From the NCBI GenBank assembly GCA_965153455.1, contig OZ234496.1, positions 620,001 to 684,000 on the forward strand: a DNA stretch of 64,000 nt, given 5' to 3'. Under the pieces are notes generated by a model. It had not been told where the DNA came from. It saw only the letters and a program-made list of their open reading frames with translations, and did not search any database. The translations under genes and the position numbers were made by a program. Below, piece by piece: positions 10,311-23,211 of the stretch. Numbering within the stretch: position 1 is the stretch's first letter; each line of letters starts with the position of its first letter. Source of the stretch: Sphagnum compactum (lineage: Eukaryota; Bryophyta; Sphagnopsida; Sphagnales).

Positions 10311-13300
10311 AAGAAGTTGTGAAGGTACTTCAACCTTTTTTCCAATTTGTATTTGTTTTTTATTCAGATCAAATTCATAATATGCTTGCAATAATGTTGG
10401 ATCTGTGATTCAAATCATTACAAGTTGTGCAAAATTTGGTGGGATGTGGGAATGCAATTTGACTTGTTTCTGAATATGATTTAAAGGCTATGATTCCCCT
10501 TTTAATGGTATGTTTTGAAACCCTCAACCTTACTACTAAAGCTTGCACATCTACTACTCATGATGACCTTGAAGAAGGTAACATGTTTAAAAGGTTGGAG
10601 CATCTTTTGAAAAGTTTTCTCGAACATTTGTCATAAGATAATTATTTTTGTTCAAGAGGTTATCCATACCTTCTTACACATACAAAGATCCTCTTATTTG
10701 GTAGCACAAACCATGAAGGTCAATTTCCAAACACTAGGAGAAATTGTATCTCTCGAAACCACATTACCTTGCAATGAAAACTCAGAAACCAACTCATACA
10801 CAACTATTGTGCAACTATCTTTTGGGTATTACAACTAGTGTGCAACTATCCCCCCAGAAATATTATGTATTAATAAATAAATTGTCATGTTAAAAAATCA
10901 ATTAATTGTATTATAATTGTAAGTGAGTTGAAAATGGGTCTTTTACATAGTTTTTTATACTTATCGTACATACATATGTAATCAACCATGTTTGATTTTT
11001 TCATAGGTTGCATTATAGTTGCATGTGGTAACTATTTGGGAATTATTGTAAATGTGCCACTAAATAACAACTATGTTGCAACTAGGTGCAATGTACATAC
11101 ATGTGATCATGCCACATGTTCACATTTCCATCACCCGTTATGGAATACATTTGCAATTAGTTTTTGATTATGATTCCCATTGATACAATTAGTACAACCA
11201 GTAGTGCACCACTATTAAAATAGTATTATTCAATTATATTATGACTATAATACTCCTTATAACTTAATAAAATTACATATTCATCAGTTATTTATATCTT
11301 CATCATATCTGTTTAATTTTGAGTGATTTAAAATGTTGTCGGAGCACTACTTCAAGTTTTAGGGATCATCTTTGAAATGTGAAGGAAAAGGAATAATGAA
11401 AAAATAACAAGAAGATAAATAAGTTTTCCAACTTACAAAACACATTTTTTTCCCTTTTTTTTAATCTTTGGACCCCTCCTACTTTTAGACCTCATAACTT
11501 TATTTTTTTTATTCATTTTTAATGATTTAAAATGTTATAGAAATGCCACCTAAAGTTCTACAGATCATTTTTGAACTCTAATAACAACAAAACAACATAC
11601 AAGGATTTTTTTAGGTGTTTAGGAATTGGCCTTTTTAGCATTTGGTCGTTTGTTTTTTTGAGTTTTTGACACTTTCTACTTTGGGGCGCCATAATTTTCT
11701 CAACTTTATTTTGTTTTTAACAAATTTTAATGCCCTAGAGGCGCCAATAGGAGGGGTTCAAATTTTTTTTGGACACCAAAAACAATGGAGCTTTCCCCTT
11801 GCATCTAACTTACCATGAACATTTAAATGTTATAGTTGCAACTCAATTGCAACTTAATTTGCAATTACGGAACAATTAAAAGATTTAACCCATATGTTTT
11901 ATCTTTGAATCCCATGTTATAAACCTTATAAAAAAGGCTTGTACTCTCATATTCTCACATTAAAATACAATAGCCATTTTGGGATGACCTCAAAAAAATT
12001 TAACCTAAAGATAAAACTTGAAATGAAAAGATAAAATTTCATGGCCATTCTTTAGTTGACTTAATCTTGTGCTTTCCTACTTACCTACCTACTTATGTAA
12101 ATAAGTAGGTCCTATTTTTCTACCTACCTACATAAATAGGTAGGTAGGTAGGTCCTAGGTAAATACATAGGTATGTAGGTCTTAAGACCTACCAACCTAC
12201 CTACCTATGGTTATGTACGACCTGCCTAATTACTAAAATAGATTTTTTTGTTTTTTATTTATTTATCCCAAAATATAATTATATGCCATGTGGTAATGTT
12301 TTATTGTGCGAGGTATCACAATCTTGGACAATCATAACAATCATAATGAGCAATGGAGATCAAGATTTCAAAAAAAAATCATTTTTATCTCCAAAAATCT
12401 TCATAATGCCACATGTCAAATTTTTAAAAATGGATGATAATCGATGACATGAGCATGGGTACAATTATAGTGGAGTTGCATAATAGTTGAAAATGAATTG
12501 TTTTGATTAAGTTGCAATTAAGTTGCAATGAGTTACATTGTATATATGATGAATTACAACTTTACAACTCATGCAACTTGTCCATTGGCACTCACAATGT
12601 ATAAATACAATGAGTTACAAGTGTCCTTTGCAACTCAAAAATTGAGTTGCAAGGCCAATTACAAAACACCCCTTTTTCTCATAGTGAAATGTGGCATTTT
12701 TAGCCAATCAAATTTTTGGCATTCCAAGGTCACAAATTGAAACAAAAAAGGTGTTTAATCTTGTTGGAGTATGGACAACTTTGCGGGAATTCTAGTTACA
12801 AGTGGAGAATTTGGATAGGATCATCATAATTGTCAAAAATTGGCTTGATGATCCATGTGTGAATTGTATACCAAATAAAAATATGAAAACTACCTAAAAG
12901 CTAAGGGGTCTTTGGTTGATGACAATAATGAGTTGATTGGAGAAGAAAAATAGTTTGAAAAGTTGGATGTGGACGATGAATAATGCATAAGTATTCAACT
13001 TTCCCTTTAGTGTTTTTTTTTCAACATCAGAATCTTTTGTTGCCTTTCTTTTACCATCAACATTTCAATTTTTTTGCAAGTAGGCAATTTGCATTACAAT
13101 GGGCAAAGTTCTGAAATTTAGAACTAAGGTTCAATTCTCTCGCAAGTTATTATGCTTTTAGGTCCATGTACTTTTTATCCAAGTGGGAAATTTTGTGATC
13201 ATGTAGATTTAAAGTGTGCATAACCTTTATACATGTTATCTATAATTAATTTGAAATTTAACCAACAAATTCATATTTGTTGAAAAAAAAATTACATTCA

Positions 13301-13804
13301 ATATCCATATCCACCATTACAATAAGTTGCTGAAATTTTTCTATGCATATCCATTTGTTGGAAATTTTTACAGGATCTACCTTATTGGAATCTTGAATTT
13401 TACCTTGATATATGGCATCGAGCCCACATTGGTTGAAATGTTGTAAACCCAAGTCAATGTGTAGTCTTTGCCTAAATGCATTGCCGAATAAAATAAATTG
13501 TGATGAGGAACTCAATTTTCATGAATCATCTAGATTCACAATGTAAGTAATTGATCTCCAAGGATCAAATCATATACCTAGAATAATTAAACAATTAACT
13601 CAAAAAAAAATTTGTTGTGAAAACTATTGAAAAGGTAATAAAACTATTCATGAAGTCATCCCTTTTTGGTCTTTTGTTTTTCACTTGATGCTCAGTTTGA
13701 AGCTATTTGCAATGTTAGCCAAGCTATGGACAAGAACACAAAATTGAGAACATGCACACCAAACTAGAACCTACACACAAAATATAGGTGAACTAATTAA
13801 GGTT
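10311..13804. other. AT-rich intergenic DNA with GCAACT-word clusters
   Basis: No gene is recognised. The words TTGCAACT, GCAACTA and AGTTGCAA recur unusually often at 10,790-11,240, 11,830-11,880 and 12,470-12,660, and again at 35,700-35,870 and 36,630-36,690. The start of the stretch may still hold the eroded 3' part of the transposase. Confidence 0.5.
12075..12215. repeat. Inverted CCTA / TAGG arrays
   Basis: TACCTACCTACC units are followed by TAGGTAGGTAGG units and then CCTACCTACC again, so the region could fold into hairpins. It is the same simple-repeat family as at 8838-9065. Confidence 0.85.
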
Positions 13805-14455
13805 TTCCCAATTCAAGTTCAAGTTTACAGGGTTATAAAGTTGTAGGTTGTAAAGTTCAAGTTGTAGCTTTACAATGTAGGGTTTTAGGGTTCTAGGGTG
13901 TAGGATGTAGTGTTCAAGTTATAAGTTTTGGGTTTCAAGGTCTTACAATTCAAGATTTAAGTTTCAAGTTGTATGTTAAGGGTCAATGTAAGATTGAAGG
14001 TTATAAATTTTTAAAATGATGTTTTGGGGTTTGAAGTTTAAGATGGATAATCAAATTATATGTTCTTGATTGTGGGTTTTCATGTTGAAGTATTAGAATT
14101 TAGGGTTCAAAATGTAGGTTGTAAGGTCATGTTAACGTTTTAAGGTGTAAATTTAAGGTTTAAAACATAGGGTCCATGTTACAATCTCTAGGTTATAAGG
14201 TTGTAGGGTTTAGGTTTATGGTTATAAGATTCTAAACTAGGTTGTAAATATAGTTTGTAAAGATTTAAAGTTTAAGTTTTGAGGTTCATGTTGTTTTGGA
14301 TTAAAGGTTTAGGTTTTTAAATTTCATGTTGTTTTTGGGTTAGGTTTTTGGTTTAAGATTTAGGATTTAGTTCTAAAATTAAACTTTAAGTTATAGGTTT
14401 AGTGTTTAGGTTTAGATTAGGGTATAGTTTAGGTCTTGGTATAAGGTTGATGGCC
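13805..14455 (+). repeat. Degenerate telomere-like tract (TTTAGGG orientation)
   Basis: About 650 bases are dominated by diverged GGTTTTAGGG, AGGGTTCTAGGG and GGTTTAGGTTT words mixed with GTTCAAGTT and GTTGTAGG. Perfect TTTAGGG heptamers are rare, so this is an old interstitial tract and not a telomere end. A similar tract in the opposite orientation is at 52,560-53,010. Confidence 0.65.
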
Positions 14456-17400
14456 ACAAATAATCTTTCAACATGAGACCCATTGTCAAGTGGGAACCGA
14501 GCCACCTCCCAAGGTTTTTCTTTTTTTCATCTTCACATGAACAAATGCAGTCTTCTTGAAACCATGGCTCTTCCCTTAGGAATGATGATTATAGGATATT
14601 TCCAAGTAATGACGATGAAATATTTTATGTTATGGATATCAAGGAAGTTACAATTTTTTTATGTACACTTGTTATTACCAACTATGCAAACTTATTATTC
14701 AATTCACATGACATGAAAAAGAGTGCTAGTCAATTAGTGGATCTAGATATTGATGTCTGTGATGTGTGGGTAATAATAGAACCACATTGATGTTGTTCAA
14801 GAACTTGACCAACTTCAAGTTGGGTCAATTTGAAGAATTGGCTTCTCTTGTGGAGTTTAGTAGTGTAGAAATAGTTCATTGGTATTTTGTATTATTTATT
14901 GACATTAAAACAATACAAACATTTTTCATTAAGTAGATTTCTATTATGATCTATTTATAAATATTATCCATCCTTGGGGTCTAAGGATCAAAACCCCATA
15001 AGTGACATAGTTGTGGTCAATGATGGTATGTTGATCATAAATGCCCTACATAGTTGGCTTCGTAACCTCGATGCCTACCTAATCCCACCTAGGTACTTAA
15101 ATTAGATTTTTAGCCTAGCCTAAGTAGTGAAACATGTCAAAAATTCATAGGATAAGAAATTATGAATTAACCAAAATAATATGAATTATTCTATTTCATT
15201 ATTTTTGTAAATATAAATAATTTATTTAACTTATTTAATTTTTAAATATTATATTAAATCATGTAAATTTATTTTATTTTTCCAATGCTACCCAATATTT
15301 TATGTAGTCATATATGTCATTGCATAGCCCTCTAACTAGTCAATGAATGAAAAGTCCCTTCAATCGCAAGCGATATGCAATTATCAGTGACTACACATGC
15401 CACATGGAGTTTTTTTGCAATTAATTGTCTTTTGCCACTTGTCCAAGCAACTGCAAAGTTTGTTGTCCCATGTGTTCATTATGACTAAAATTTTGAATTT
15501 TGCAATTAAAATTTTAGTCATTTATTTCCAAATTTCTTTTTGTGATAGAAAAAATTGAAAAACCACAAGTGAAACCAAAATCAAGAATGAAATTACAAAA
15601 TTAAATATTGAATATTTTGGTTATGTGTCAAGAATGGTGACTTTTCAATCTATAGATCCACACATAGATTTGCCAAATATTTCAAGTGTGAAATGTTTTA
15701 TGACAATTTGTGAGTTGTTGGTCTATTAACATGTGAACTTGTAGCAACCATAGGGCGACCCATCTCACCATAAAACTCATGAATAACATTACCACGTACA
15801 ACAACAACATATGGGTTAAGTGCTTGTTCCAATAATGAACAAATCTTATGTCAACCATTATTCACATTGACACCCTCAAACTCTTTGGAGAATCAAAAAA
15901 TAAAAGGTTGCCATTTGACAAATAGTGAAAGCTTGCCAAAAGATGAGAATTGAAAGCTTACATAGCTATCCTTGTATATAACCAAACTTTTAGAAGTTTT
16001 ATGATGAGTTTGAGTACCCTTACCCACCTTAATTTTTCTCTTTAAAATAGGTCACATTCTCAAAAGAAAATCAAAATGAAAACCTAACCAAGCTGGAACC
16101 ATTTGGTAATGGCAAATTTATTGAACTAATGACATAAATATCAACAGGGTCGGATAAATTTAGGGTAAGTCTAAAATGCTTACCAGATATAGGAGGGTAA
16201 TTAAAAAGGTTATCTTCTGTAAGAGCATATAGGTCATATATGTAAGTAGATGCATTTGATAATTAGATACCTACATTGGTAAGGGCTGGTGGGTTAATAG
16301 GTTAGCTAGGTAGTAAAAGTAGACACTCAGCTAACCACCATGGTTTGCCAAAGGAAATTGGAACCCAATGAAAAATTGTTTCCTGTCCCCATGGCATCCA
16401 TCCCTCATTTGGTGTGTTGATGCTTGTTTGATTGACTCTGGCCAGTGGTCAAGTGTAGGGCAATGTCCTCACAGAAGGGATTTAGCCTACATACAAAGGT
16501 ACCTTACAACATTTGAAAATGTGCCTTACACATGGTAAATTGCCTCCATATGCACATGATACCTTCACATGGAGGCCACCTTGCACAAAGTTGCATGCTC
16601 TTTTGTGGAATGATTCTCTGCCAAGGTCTTTATGTGAGAGGTAAAGCCCATGGCCAAGGTCTATACCATGCATAAAGACCTCACAGGAAAAAAAATTCCC
16701 CCATGATAGCTGCCGGGTATCATGGAATACAAAATGAATACTATCTCACTGCTGCTCCCTGTTTCTTATTGGTCGATCATAATGATTGGCCTACATGGTT
16801 TACTATTAGTAGTCTCCCACGTATATTGCAGTGCCAGTCATAGTTTTATGGGTGTGGTTGGAAGAAAAGTAAATAACTAAACTTGGATGTGAGAAATATT
16901 TTTGCAAGGTCACATATTGAGCACAGTGGGGATATGTTAGTTAGAGGTAGTCCTCCATCAACGCTAGAGAAATCGTGTTGGGTCTTTAGGTCTTTTTTAA
17001 TCTTGACCTGATTAGTAATCCTTGAAAAGTTGTTGCTTCATGGCCAGGTGACCTAGCATCCATCAATGCACCATCCATTGGAAGCCTGTTATGACTTAGT
17101 TGTGAATGAAACCCAATTGAGCTGACATAGGTGGCAGCCACGGTGCAGGTAAGTGGATAAAGTTGGTATTGTAGGGAGATTTTTCAGACCTACTTCAAAG
17201 AGGTGGACCTGATGGAATTAATTAGCACAAGTTCATGGCAACCCAAAAATTAGAGCCCAGATTTAGGGTTTAGGGTAAACAATCATTTGGTGGTATTTTG
17301 GGAGGAACTTTTGGAGGCTCCCCTGCCCCCTAATCGCAAAATCACTATGCATACAATTATGAGGTTTCTTATGGTCTGTTCTTTGGTCCATCCAAATAGT

Positions 17401-17862
17401 GGGCTTCTAGTTTTGCATGCGGGGATTACCAATTCATAGCAACTAACAAATCCACACTACCCTCTCCTCCAGATGATGTAACCCATGTCATCCTCAAGAC
17501 CTAGTAAACATGTCATGTATGTCCAAGGAAATGTATTGAGCATCAGCTTGTAAAACAGAGCAGAGAAAGGAATCAACAAGTAAATTCTGTTGCAACCAAA
17601 TTCACGGTGCAAAAATAAGGAGAAAAAAAAACTTTGAGTGGAAAAAAGACCTCCTGCATAGTCACAATTTACACAATATAAACCAAAAGCTTGTGAAAAC
17701 TTTGAAAACAGAGCACACTCCCTGACTGACCCAAAAAAACAAAAAAGAAAAGGACTATTTCCACCACGAATTGAGCCCCTGTCCAATCTATTCAAACAAT
17801 CCAGAAGGCCAAGATGACCACTGACCTATCCTCTTTTATGTTCCAGGTGGCACATGACATAT
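14456..17862. other. Intergenic DNA, including the probable 3' flank of the NIPA-like gene
   Basis: No gene is recognised. An inverted repeat with 10-base arms (GGTCTTTATG / CATAAAGACC) lies at about 16,625-16,680. The last few hundred bases before 17,863 are probably 3' UTR of the minus-strand gene; the 112-codon frame at 17,457-17,795 resembles no family I know and is likely a chance frame in that UTR. Confidence 0.5.
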
Positions 17863-20806
17863 TCAATGTGATGGTCTGTACTTGGAAGCGGGCATCTTCA
17901 GCTGTCCATTAGCAGAGCCTCCTACTGTCATAACATTCACTGACGTGTTTCCAGTCAGATCTCGACGAGACGCCGTGCCAGCACCAGATCTTGTGATAAC
18001 CTTCTGTTGCATGCTCGATTTTGGCTTCAGAATTTTTCTCAATGGTCGGGGTAACATCGGGCCTAGCTTCTCTGACAACAGCACAACTATAATGCCCAAC
18101 ACAATAAGTGTCCTGCAAAAATACACCATGTACAATTTCATACACACAACATCAGAAAACATGTAATACGGCATTGAGAACACCCAATACAGAGTATGAC
18201 ATCCACAATGCCTGACAAGTAAAATTCAGAATGCCTGACAAGTATGACAAATTACAATTACAGAATGCCCATTTGCAGGTGATGATTGAACCTGAAAATG
18301 CAAGAGAAAACTAATGGAGGTGCTGCTGTGCATTCCCAACTGGGAATGTAAACTATGAGGCACTGCAGATGGGACAAGAGTGACAACAAACAACAGAATG
18401 GGTGGGTGCACTTTTTTTGCAGGAATGTACCATGCCAGCAAAAGCAAGTAACGCCTAGAGGATGAGCCAGGTAGCGATTCCCCAAGTGCAAACAGGCCCA
18501 TCAAAACACCTATGACAATTGAGGCCACAGCTGCACACGTGGAGACCACTACAGCCCTTCCATCCTTGAGACCTCTGGTCTGTCACAGTACAGATACATG
18601 TGAAACCCAACCCCGTCAATTCACAAGAGAGCCTCCATAAGGATGTTCACATATTAGGAGCTATCAAATCAACAGGATGAGGGGAAGGGAAAAAGAAAAA
18701 AGTAAAGGGAATTACATTTAAAGGGATGTGGATGTGAAAGAGGAGGTTGCCTTACCTGACAAAAGAATCCACTACCGCTTCAGCAAACACCAACGGCAAT
18801 GCCAGCAGGCACAAACCATTGTGACATCCCACTCTCTGCCAGTATAAAACCTATTTTGCACACTGTTGCTGAGAGGCTGCAACCTCACGCCCCATTTCAT
18901 TCAATCCCTCTAATGAAATACTGGATCCTCTGACTCTGATCAGATATTGACATTATCCTAATTAACAACTTGGGTCTTCAAGATGGAAATATGAGAGATT
19001 CACTGCACAGTTTGCTTTTTTCTATGATCAGGGTATGTCACTTGGGAGAATCACATAACAAGGAACAAAATAGACAGAGAAACACTAGCAAAGTACTTAG
19101 GCACTACAACAATTTAGGTTCAGAGAGACTAACCCAAAGCAAGCACCTGCTTCCATGCCCGCTGCAATCTCCTCTTTCACATCAACATCCCTCTGCACAT
19201 TCCAAACAGTCTCTTATAGGGCTTGGGGTCTAGGCCTGCAACATACACCTTCTTTTAGTGAAGTGAGGAAGCAAAAAAATTCATGATCTTCTTTCAAAGG
19301 AAATGTACAATGATTTATATATGACATAAATGCCTGAAAAACTACAGTTGCACCAATTATCTCTGCAGACATTACGTTGATAGACAAGTTACGAACATCA
19401 AGAAAATCACTCAAAATGTGCATTGCCGGGGAAAGAAAGTTCCAACAATAGATATCAACAATTCACTGGTGAAGTTATGAGATAGCAACAAAGACAGCGA
19501 TGAAGAACAAGGCGAGAGAATAAGGGTAGGACAGATGAAATTTACAGAAAGAACCAACTGTGATTCTAGCGATTCCAGTTTCTGACGCCTTCGCTTGCCA
19601 GAGCGGGCCCACCAGTCAAGCACACCCTAAGAACAATCCCACCCAACATACATCTTCCTTATCTGAAATTATTGATGGGTGTATTATCCATGGTCAGAGC
19701 ATTCAAAAGGGAGGCACATCTTAAAGTCGAACCCTAAAATCAAGCTTTACTCTGATGCTTGCATTGACATGTTGCAGTACACAAACCAGGCTTTTCTAAA
19801 ACAAAAACCACGTGACCTATTTTACAAAGTCCAGACAGACATCCGCATCTTGGCAGTCATCAGTAACATCAAGTCAAAGGCAAGGCATCACCATACCAGG
19901 AAACATGACAGCATTAGGTCAAAGTAGGAAAAAGTCAGAGCTAATCTTTTAGCATTAAGTGTTACAAAGCCATAAAGGGAAGTTGCATACAAAGAAAAGA
20001 GCAAGCAATGAAAAAAACAGTGGCAGTCGAATTACTGAAATATGCTCATTCTTTTGACCCTCTGCCGTTGCTCCCACAGCTGTAGGATCACCAAAACAAA
20101 AAAAAAGCAACATAAGTTTTAATGCAAGTGATGAGCGCCAACATCTCATAGCTGTGAAAGGAACTCTGCTAACATTATGTGCTGCTGCTGAAGACAGGAA
20201 CAAAGATCCATTATATTAGTGATGGATTGTCAAAATGACTCAACGATAGACATCAAGTGGAAGAAGAAGCCTAGTGGAAGAAGAAGCTTTGATGAACTAA
20301 AATTGGATATGAAAGATATCGTTACCAACAGTTCCTGTAGCTGCCATTGCAACACCCAGCCAATCCAGGCCATGCATCGCTTCATGCAAATAGAAGTGCG
20401 AAAATACTGCCAACACTGCCAGGCCACATCCTGACACTGGCTGCACTATAGAGACCTGTGTCACACAGCATTTGTGAGTCTGGATCAAAAAGGAGCATAT
20501 CAGTTTAAAGCTCCAGTACAGAATATTGGCACAATACAGGACCGAGTACTGTCAATTGAGTCTTTTCACATGTTCTCAAGTGCTGTACAAAATTCTCTGC
20601 ACATGGTTTCAAAAGTCAGATTTCAAGGACAATTAATCTTGGTGTAGTTTGCATATTGACAACAAAGGAGAAAAGAGGGAAGAAATAACAGGAGATGTGA
20701 CACTCACAGGAGCCTGAGAAACAGCCTTGAGCATGAGCACTGCCCCTGCAATGTCCACTGCTACCCCTGTCACCCAGGTGCGGCTTGCCCCATACTTTTT
20801 TATCAC
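17863..20806 (-). CDS. NIPA: NIPA8/9-like magnesium transporter, broken or mis-sequenced
   Basis: Eight exons join in phase: 20,708-20,806; 20,326-20,455; 19,991-20,079; 19,546-19,626; 19,134-19,192; 18,756-18,876; 18,431-18,579; 17,863-18,112. Together they give about 325 codons. Family landmarks appear in order: [20 protein letters not shown] (TM2), [39 protein letters not shown], the basic loop [25 protein letters not shown], then [30 protein letters not shown] and a Lys/Arg-rich cytosolic tail. NIPA proteins are multi-pass membrane proteins linked to Mg2+ transport and related to drug/metabolite transporters. Two oddities: an in-frame TGA at 18,780-18,782, where relatives as I recall have a second Cys before a Ser-Gly pair, and no N-terminal exon for TM1 between 20,807 and 22,300. 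Every other exon border is intact, so this is a very recent pseudogene, a sequence error, or a gene with an unusual transcript. Confidence 0.75.
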
Positions 20807-22349
20807 CTGAACAAATAGCTTGCTTCTCATTATGTCAGGATCAAGTGCGCTGGAGCATTCTCAGTTGTTTCCTGTGTCTACAGAGGCTTTCCTGTCTACG
20901 GTTCATTAATCCAGCTTTGTGGGTACCAGGGGTAAACAGTAGAGCAGGGTCTGCGATCAAGAGGTAGAGGTGTGTGCATGATTTACTGCTAGTCTCTCTT
21001 GTGCAGTAGATGGGAGTCGAAACTGAGTGATCTTGCAATAGTAGATCCTACTGTCCTCCTATGATTGTAGGAAGAACACCCAAAGGTGATCATGATATCA
21101 TGATACAAATGATGCTTTTCTCAACTCCATTGGTCCCTAGAAGAAGCTAAAAGTTGATCAGAAACAGAAAGATGTCTAAGGAGCATGCCAAGCCATCTGT
21201 AACTTTGCACATACTCCGACTCAACAAGAACAGAACAAGGAAGGAAAGAAAGTTTTTCAGGCTTCCAGGGTTTTATGCACCCCATTTTGTAACTTGTGAG
21301 ATTTTCGTCCTCAGTCTTGCTTTTGCTTCCACAGAGGTCTCAGTAATTTTGCTTCCACAGAGCCAGCAAGTCTCTGACAAGTCTGGCTTTCCGGAACAAA
21401 GCATTATCAACATCACAGACCCATTGCGAACACAATTAGCATCTGAAATTCCATGGAAAAAAACAGCAAACATTCCCTGCTCGCCATAGAGCTGCGTCGC
21501 ATATCAAGCTGCAGGCAAACCAAAAAAGCAAATGGCTACTGCGGCTGTCTCCAAAAGGATCTGATATTGTGACATCAATGAACAAGGAAGTGAAGAAAGG
21601 CTTGAGCAACCATTCTCTTCTCCTTCCGCAGAGCCACAGCAACGAAGACAAACGCGCTGCCACTAAACCCTAATCTCCAAAACCACGATAGACCACGAAT
21701 ACCGCGAAACATCGTCGCTCCTCAGCCGACGGCTCACTCACCTCGATGACATAATACTTCTAGGGATTGCCAAAATCCGTAATAACGTGTGCTGTATCGA
21801 TGTTGCAGGAAACGGAATGTGAGACATTTCAGTATTATTGCAGCATCCTCTGAACTTTGTGTGCGGTGCAGGAAAAGCCTGATGAACGGAGAAGGAGACT
21901 TCCTTCTTCTTACTAAGCAGGCCCTTTGTAGTAGACCTTAGAAGGTTTGATTGCACTTCCTCCCCTGTGTTCCCGAAGGGAGAAAGGAAACAACTCTGGA
22001 TCAGAAGGGAAGTACAACTAATAGGAGAACTCGATAATCTAGTTCTGTTCTTTACAATCTAGTTCTGTGTTGCACCCTTGTTAGATACACTTGGCTCGCA
22101 TCACCAATAGTGCCTGCAAGAACCGACAACTAAAGAAATGAATCCAAATTTGCATCCCAGATGATGTTGTTGTCCAAGCGTTTTTACGTGGGATGAACTA
22201 GACTCTCACAGTGTGGTAGTAGCAACTCCCATACTTTGCAGATTCTTGAAAACACGGAGAAGAGGAGATCTACCAAACTGTGGCTTATGACGCCCAATTG
22301 CAAATGCTATTGCGCACCAGCTTTCTTACTATGGTGACAGAAGCAAAAC
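20807..22349. other. Upstream of the NIPA-like gene; missing first exon not found
   Basis: I searched the minus strand for the N-terminal NIPA exon and found none. Around 21,650-21,960 the minus strand looks like a plant leader: TAGGGTTTAGTGGCAGCG and a good donor, ATCGAG|GTGAGTG, near 21,740. A gene start may therefore lie here without a recognisable coding exon. The word TTTTGCTTCCACAGAG occurs twice at 21,311-21,365. Confidence 0.4.
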
Positions 22350-22770
22350 ACAGTTTGCATACCTGTCAATGAGACTACTGCCCACAAAGACACTCAACTC
22401 ACAGCCAATTTGAAATGATCTCTTCAGGAATACACCTGCCCTCTTCAAGTGTAACAATGCTTGCACAAGCATTCAGGAGTCCCACAAAGGTGACAGGACA
22501 TGGTTTCACCCCTGCCTGCTGCATTTCTGGGTACAATTCTAATGCCTTCTGTCCTTGCCCGCATTTCACCTACCCCAGAATCATGGCATTCCAAGCAACC
22601 ACTTCCCAGATGGGCATCATGTTGAACACTCTCAAAGCATCCTCTAGGCTCCCACATTTGGTTAATATATCAATGAGGGCATTACTCACACTAACATCAG
22701 AATTGGAACCACTTCAAACAATCTGTTCATGAATAGTCCTGCCTTCTTCAAGTGCTGCAACACTGGCACT
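22350..22770 (-). pseudogene. PLS-type PPR repeat relic
   Basis: The minus-strand reading gives classic pentatricopeptide wording: ASVAALEEGRTIHEQIV, SNALIDILTKCGSLEDAL, RVFNMMPIWEVVAWNAMILG, VKCGQGQKALELYPEMQQAG, VKPCPVTFVGLLNACASI, VTLEEGRCIPEEI and, in another frame, GCELSVFVGSSLID. About three repeat units are covered. It is broken by a TGA at 22,714-22,716, a TAG at 22,570-22,572 and a frameshift around 22,400-22,420, and it has no start, no organelle transit peptide and no C-terminal E/DYW domain. Intact relatives bind organelle RNA, often for C-to-U editing. This copy is a fragment left by duplication or retroposition. Confidence 0.85.
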
Positions 22771-23036
22771 GACAGCAGAAGATTTCTGGGATAATGTGTC
22801 GGTGGGAACTCCTTATGTTTTGGCAATGGAAGATGGAAGCTTCAGGATGTATTGTTTGGGTGTTGTGAAGTTTGAAGGTGACAACACCCTCAGTGAGGGT
22901 GAAAATAATCAACCGTGGAGGAGGTTCAATGAGCAAGACCTGGAGATTTCTACCACTTGCTAAAACATGTTTGTGTTAAAGAAGATACTGGGTGGTGTGG
23001 TGCTTCAACCAACCCCAATCCCTGCTACTGCTTTTC

Positions 23037-23211
23037 CTGGATCCAGGTTTCAGGTGTTTTCTCAGACTTTCGGTTTAACAATTCTTCTTGGCAATCCAGC
23101 CTTCAAACAGCTTGTTTCAGGATCCAGTTTTCCAATTTTCAGTTCTTCTCAGACTTTTTGGTTCAAGAATTCTTCTGGGCAATTGAGCCATCAAAACAGC
23201 TTGCTTTGGGA
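23037..23211. repeat. Tandem duplication, about 87-bp period
   Basis: Two diverged copies share GGATCCAG, CTCAGACTTT, AATTCTTCT, GGCAAT and AACAGCTTG, with landmarks 87 bases apart (for example CTCAGAC at 23,061 and 23,148). Each copy has scattered substitutions and short gaps. Confidence 0.75.

Noticed and set aside
13805-14455. A true chromosome end
   Set aside because: The heptamers are too degenerate and are flanked on both sides by ordinary sequence.
18780-18782. Selenocysteine reading of the NIPA TGA
   Set aside because: Land plants are not known to have the selenocysteine machinery; mutation or sequence error is simpler. It is kept as a finding only for checking.
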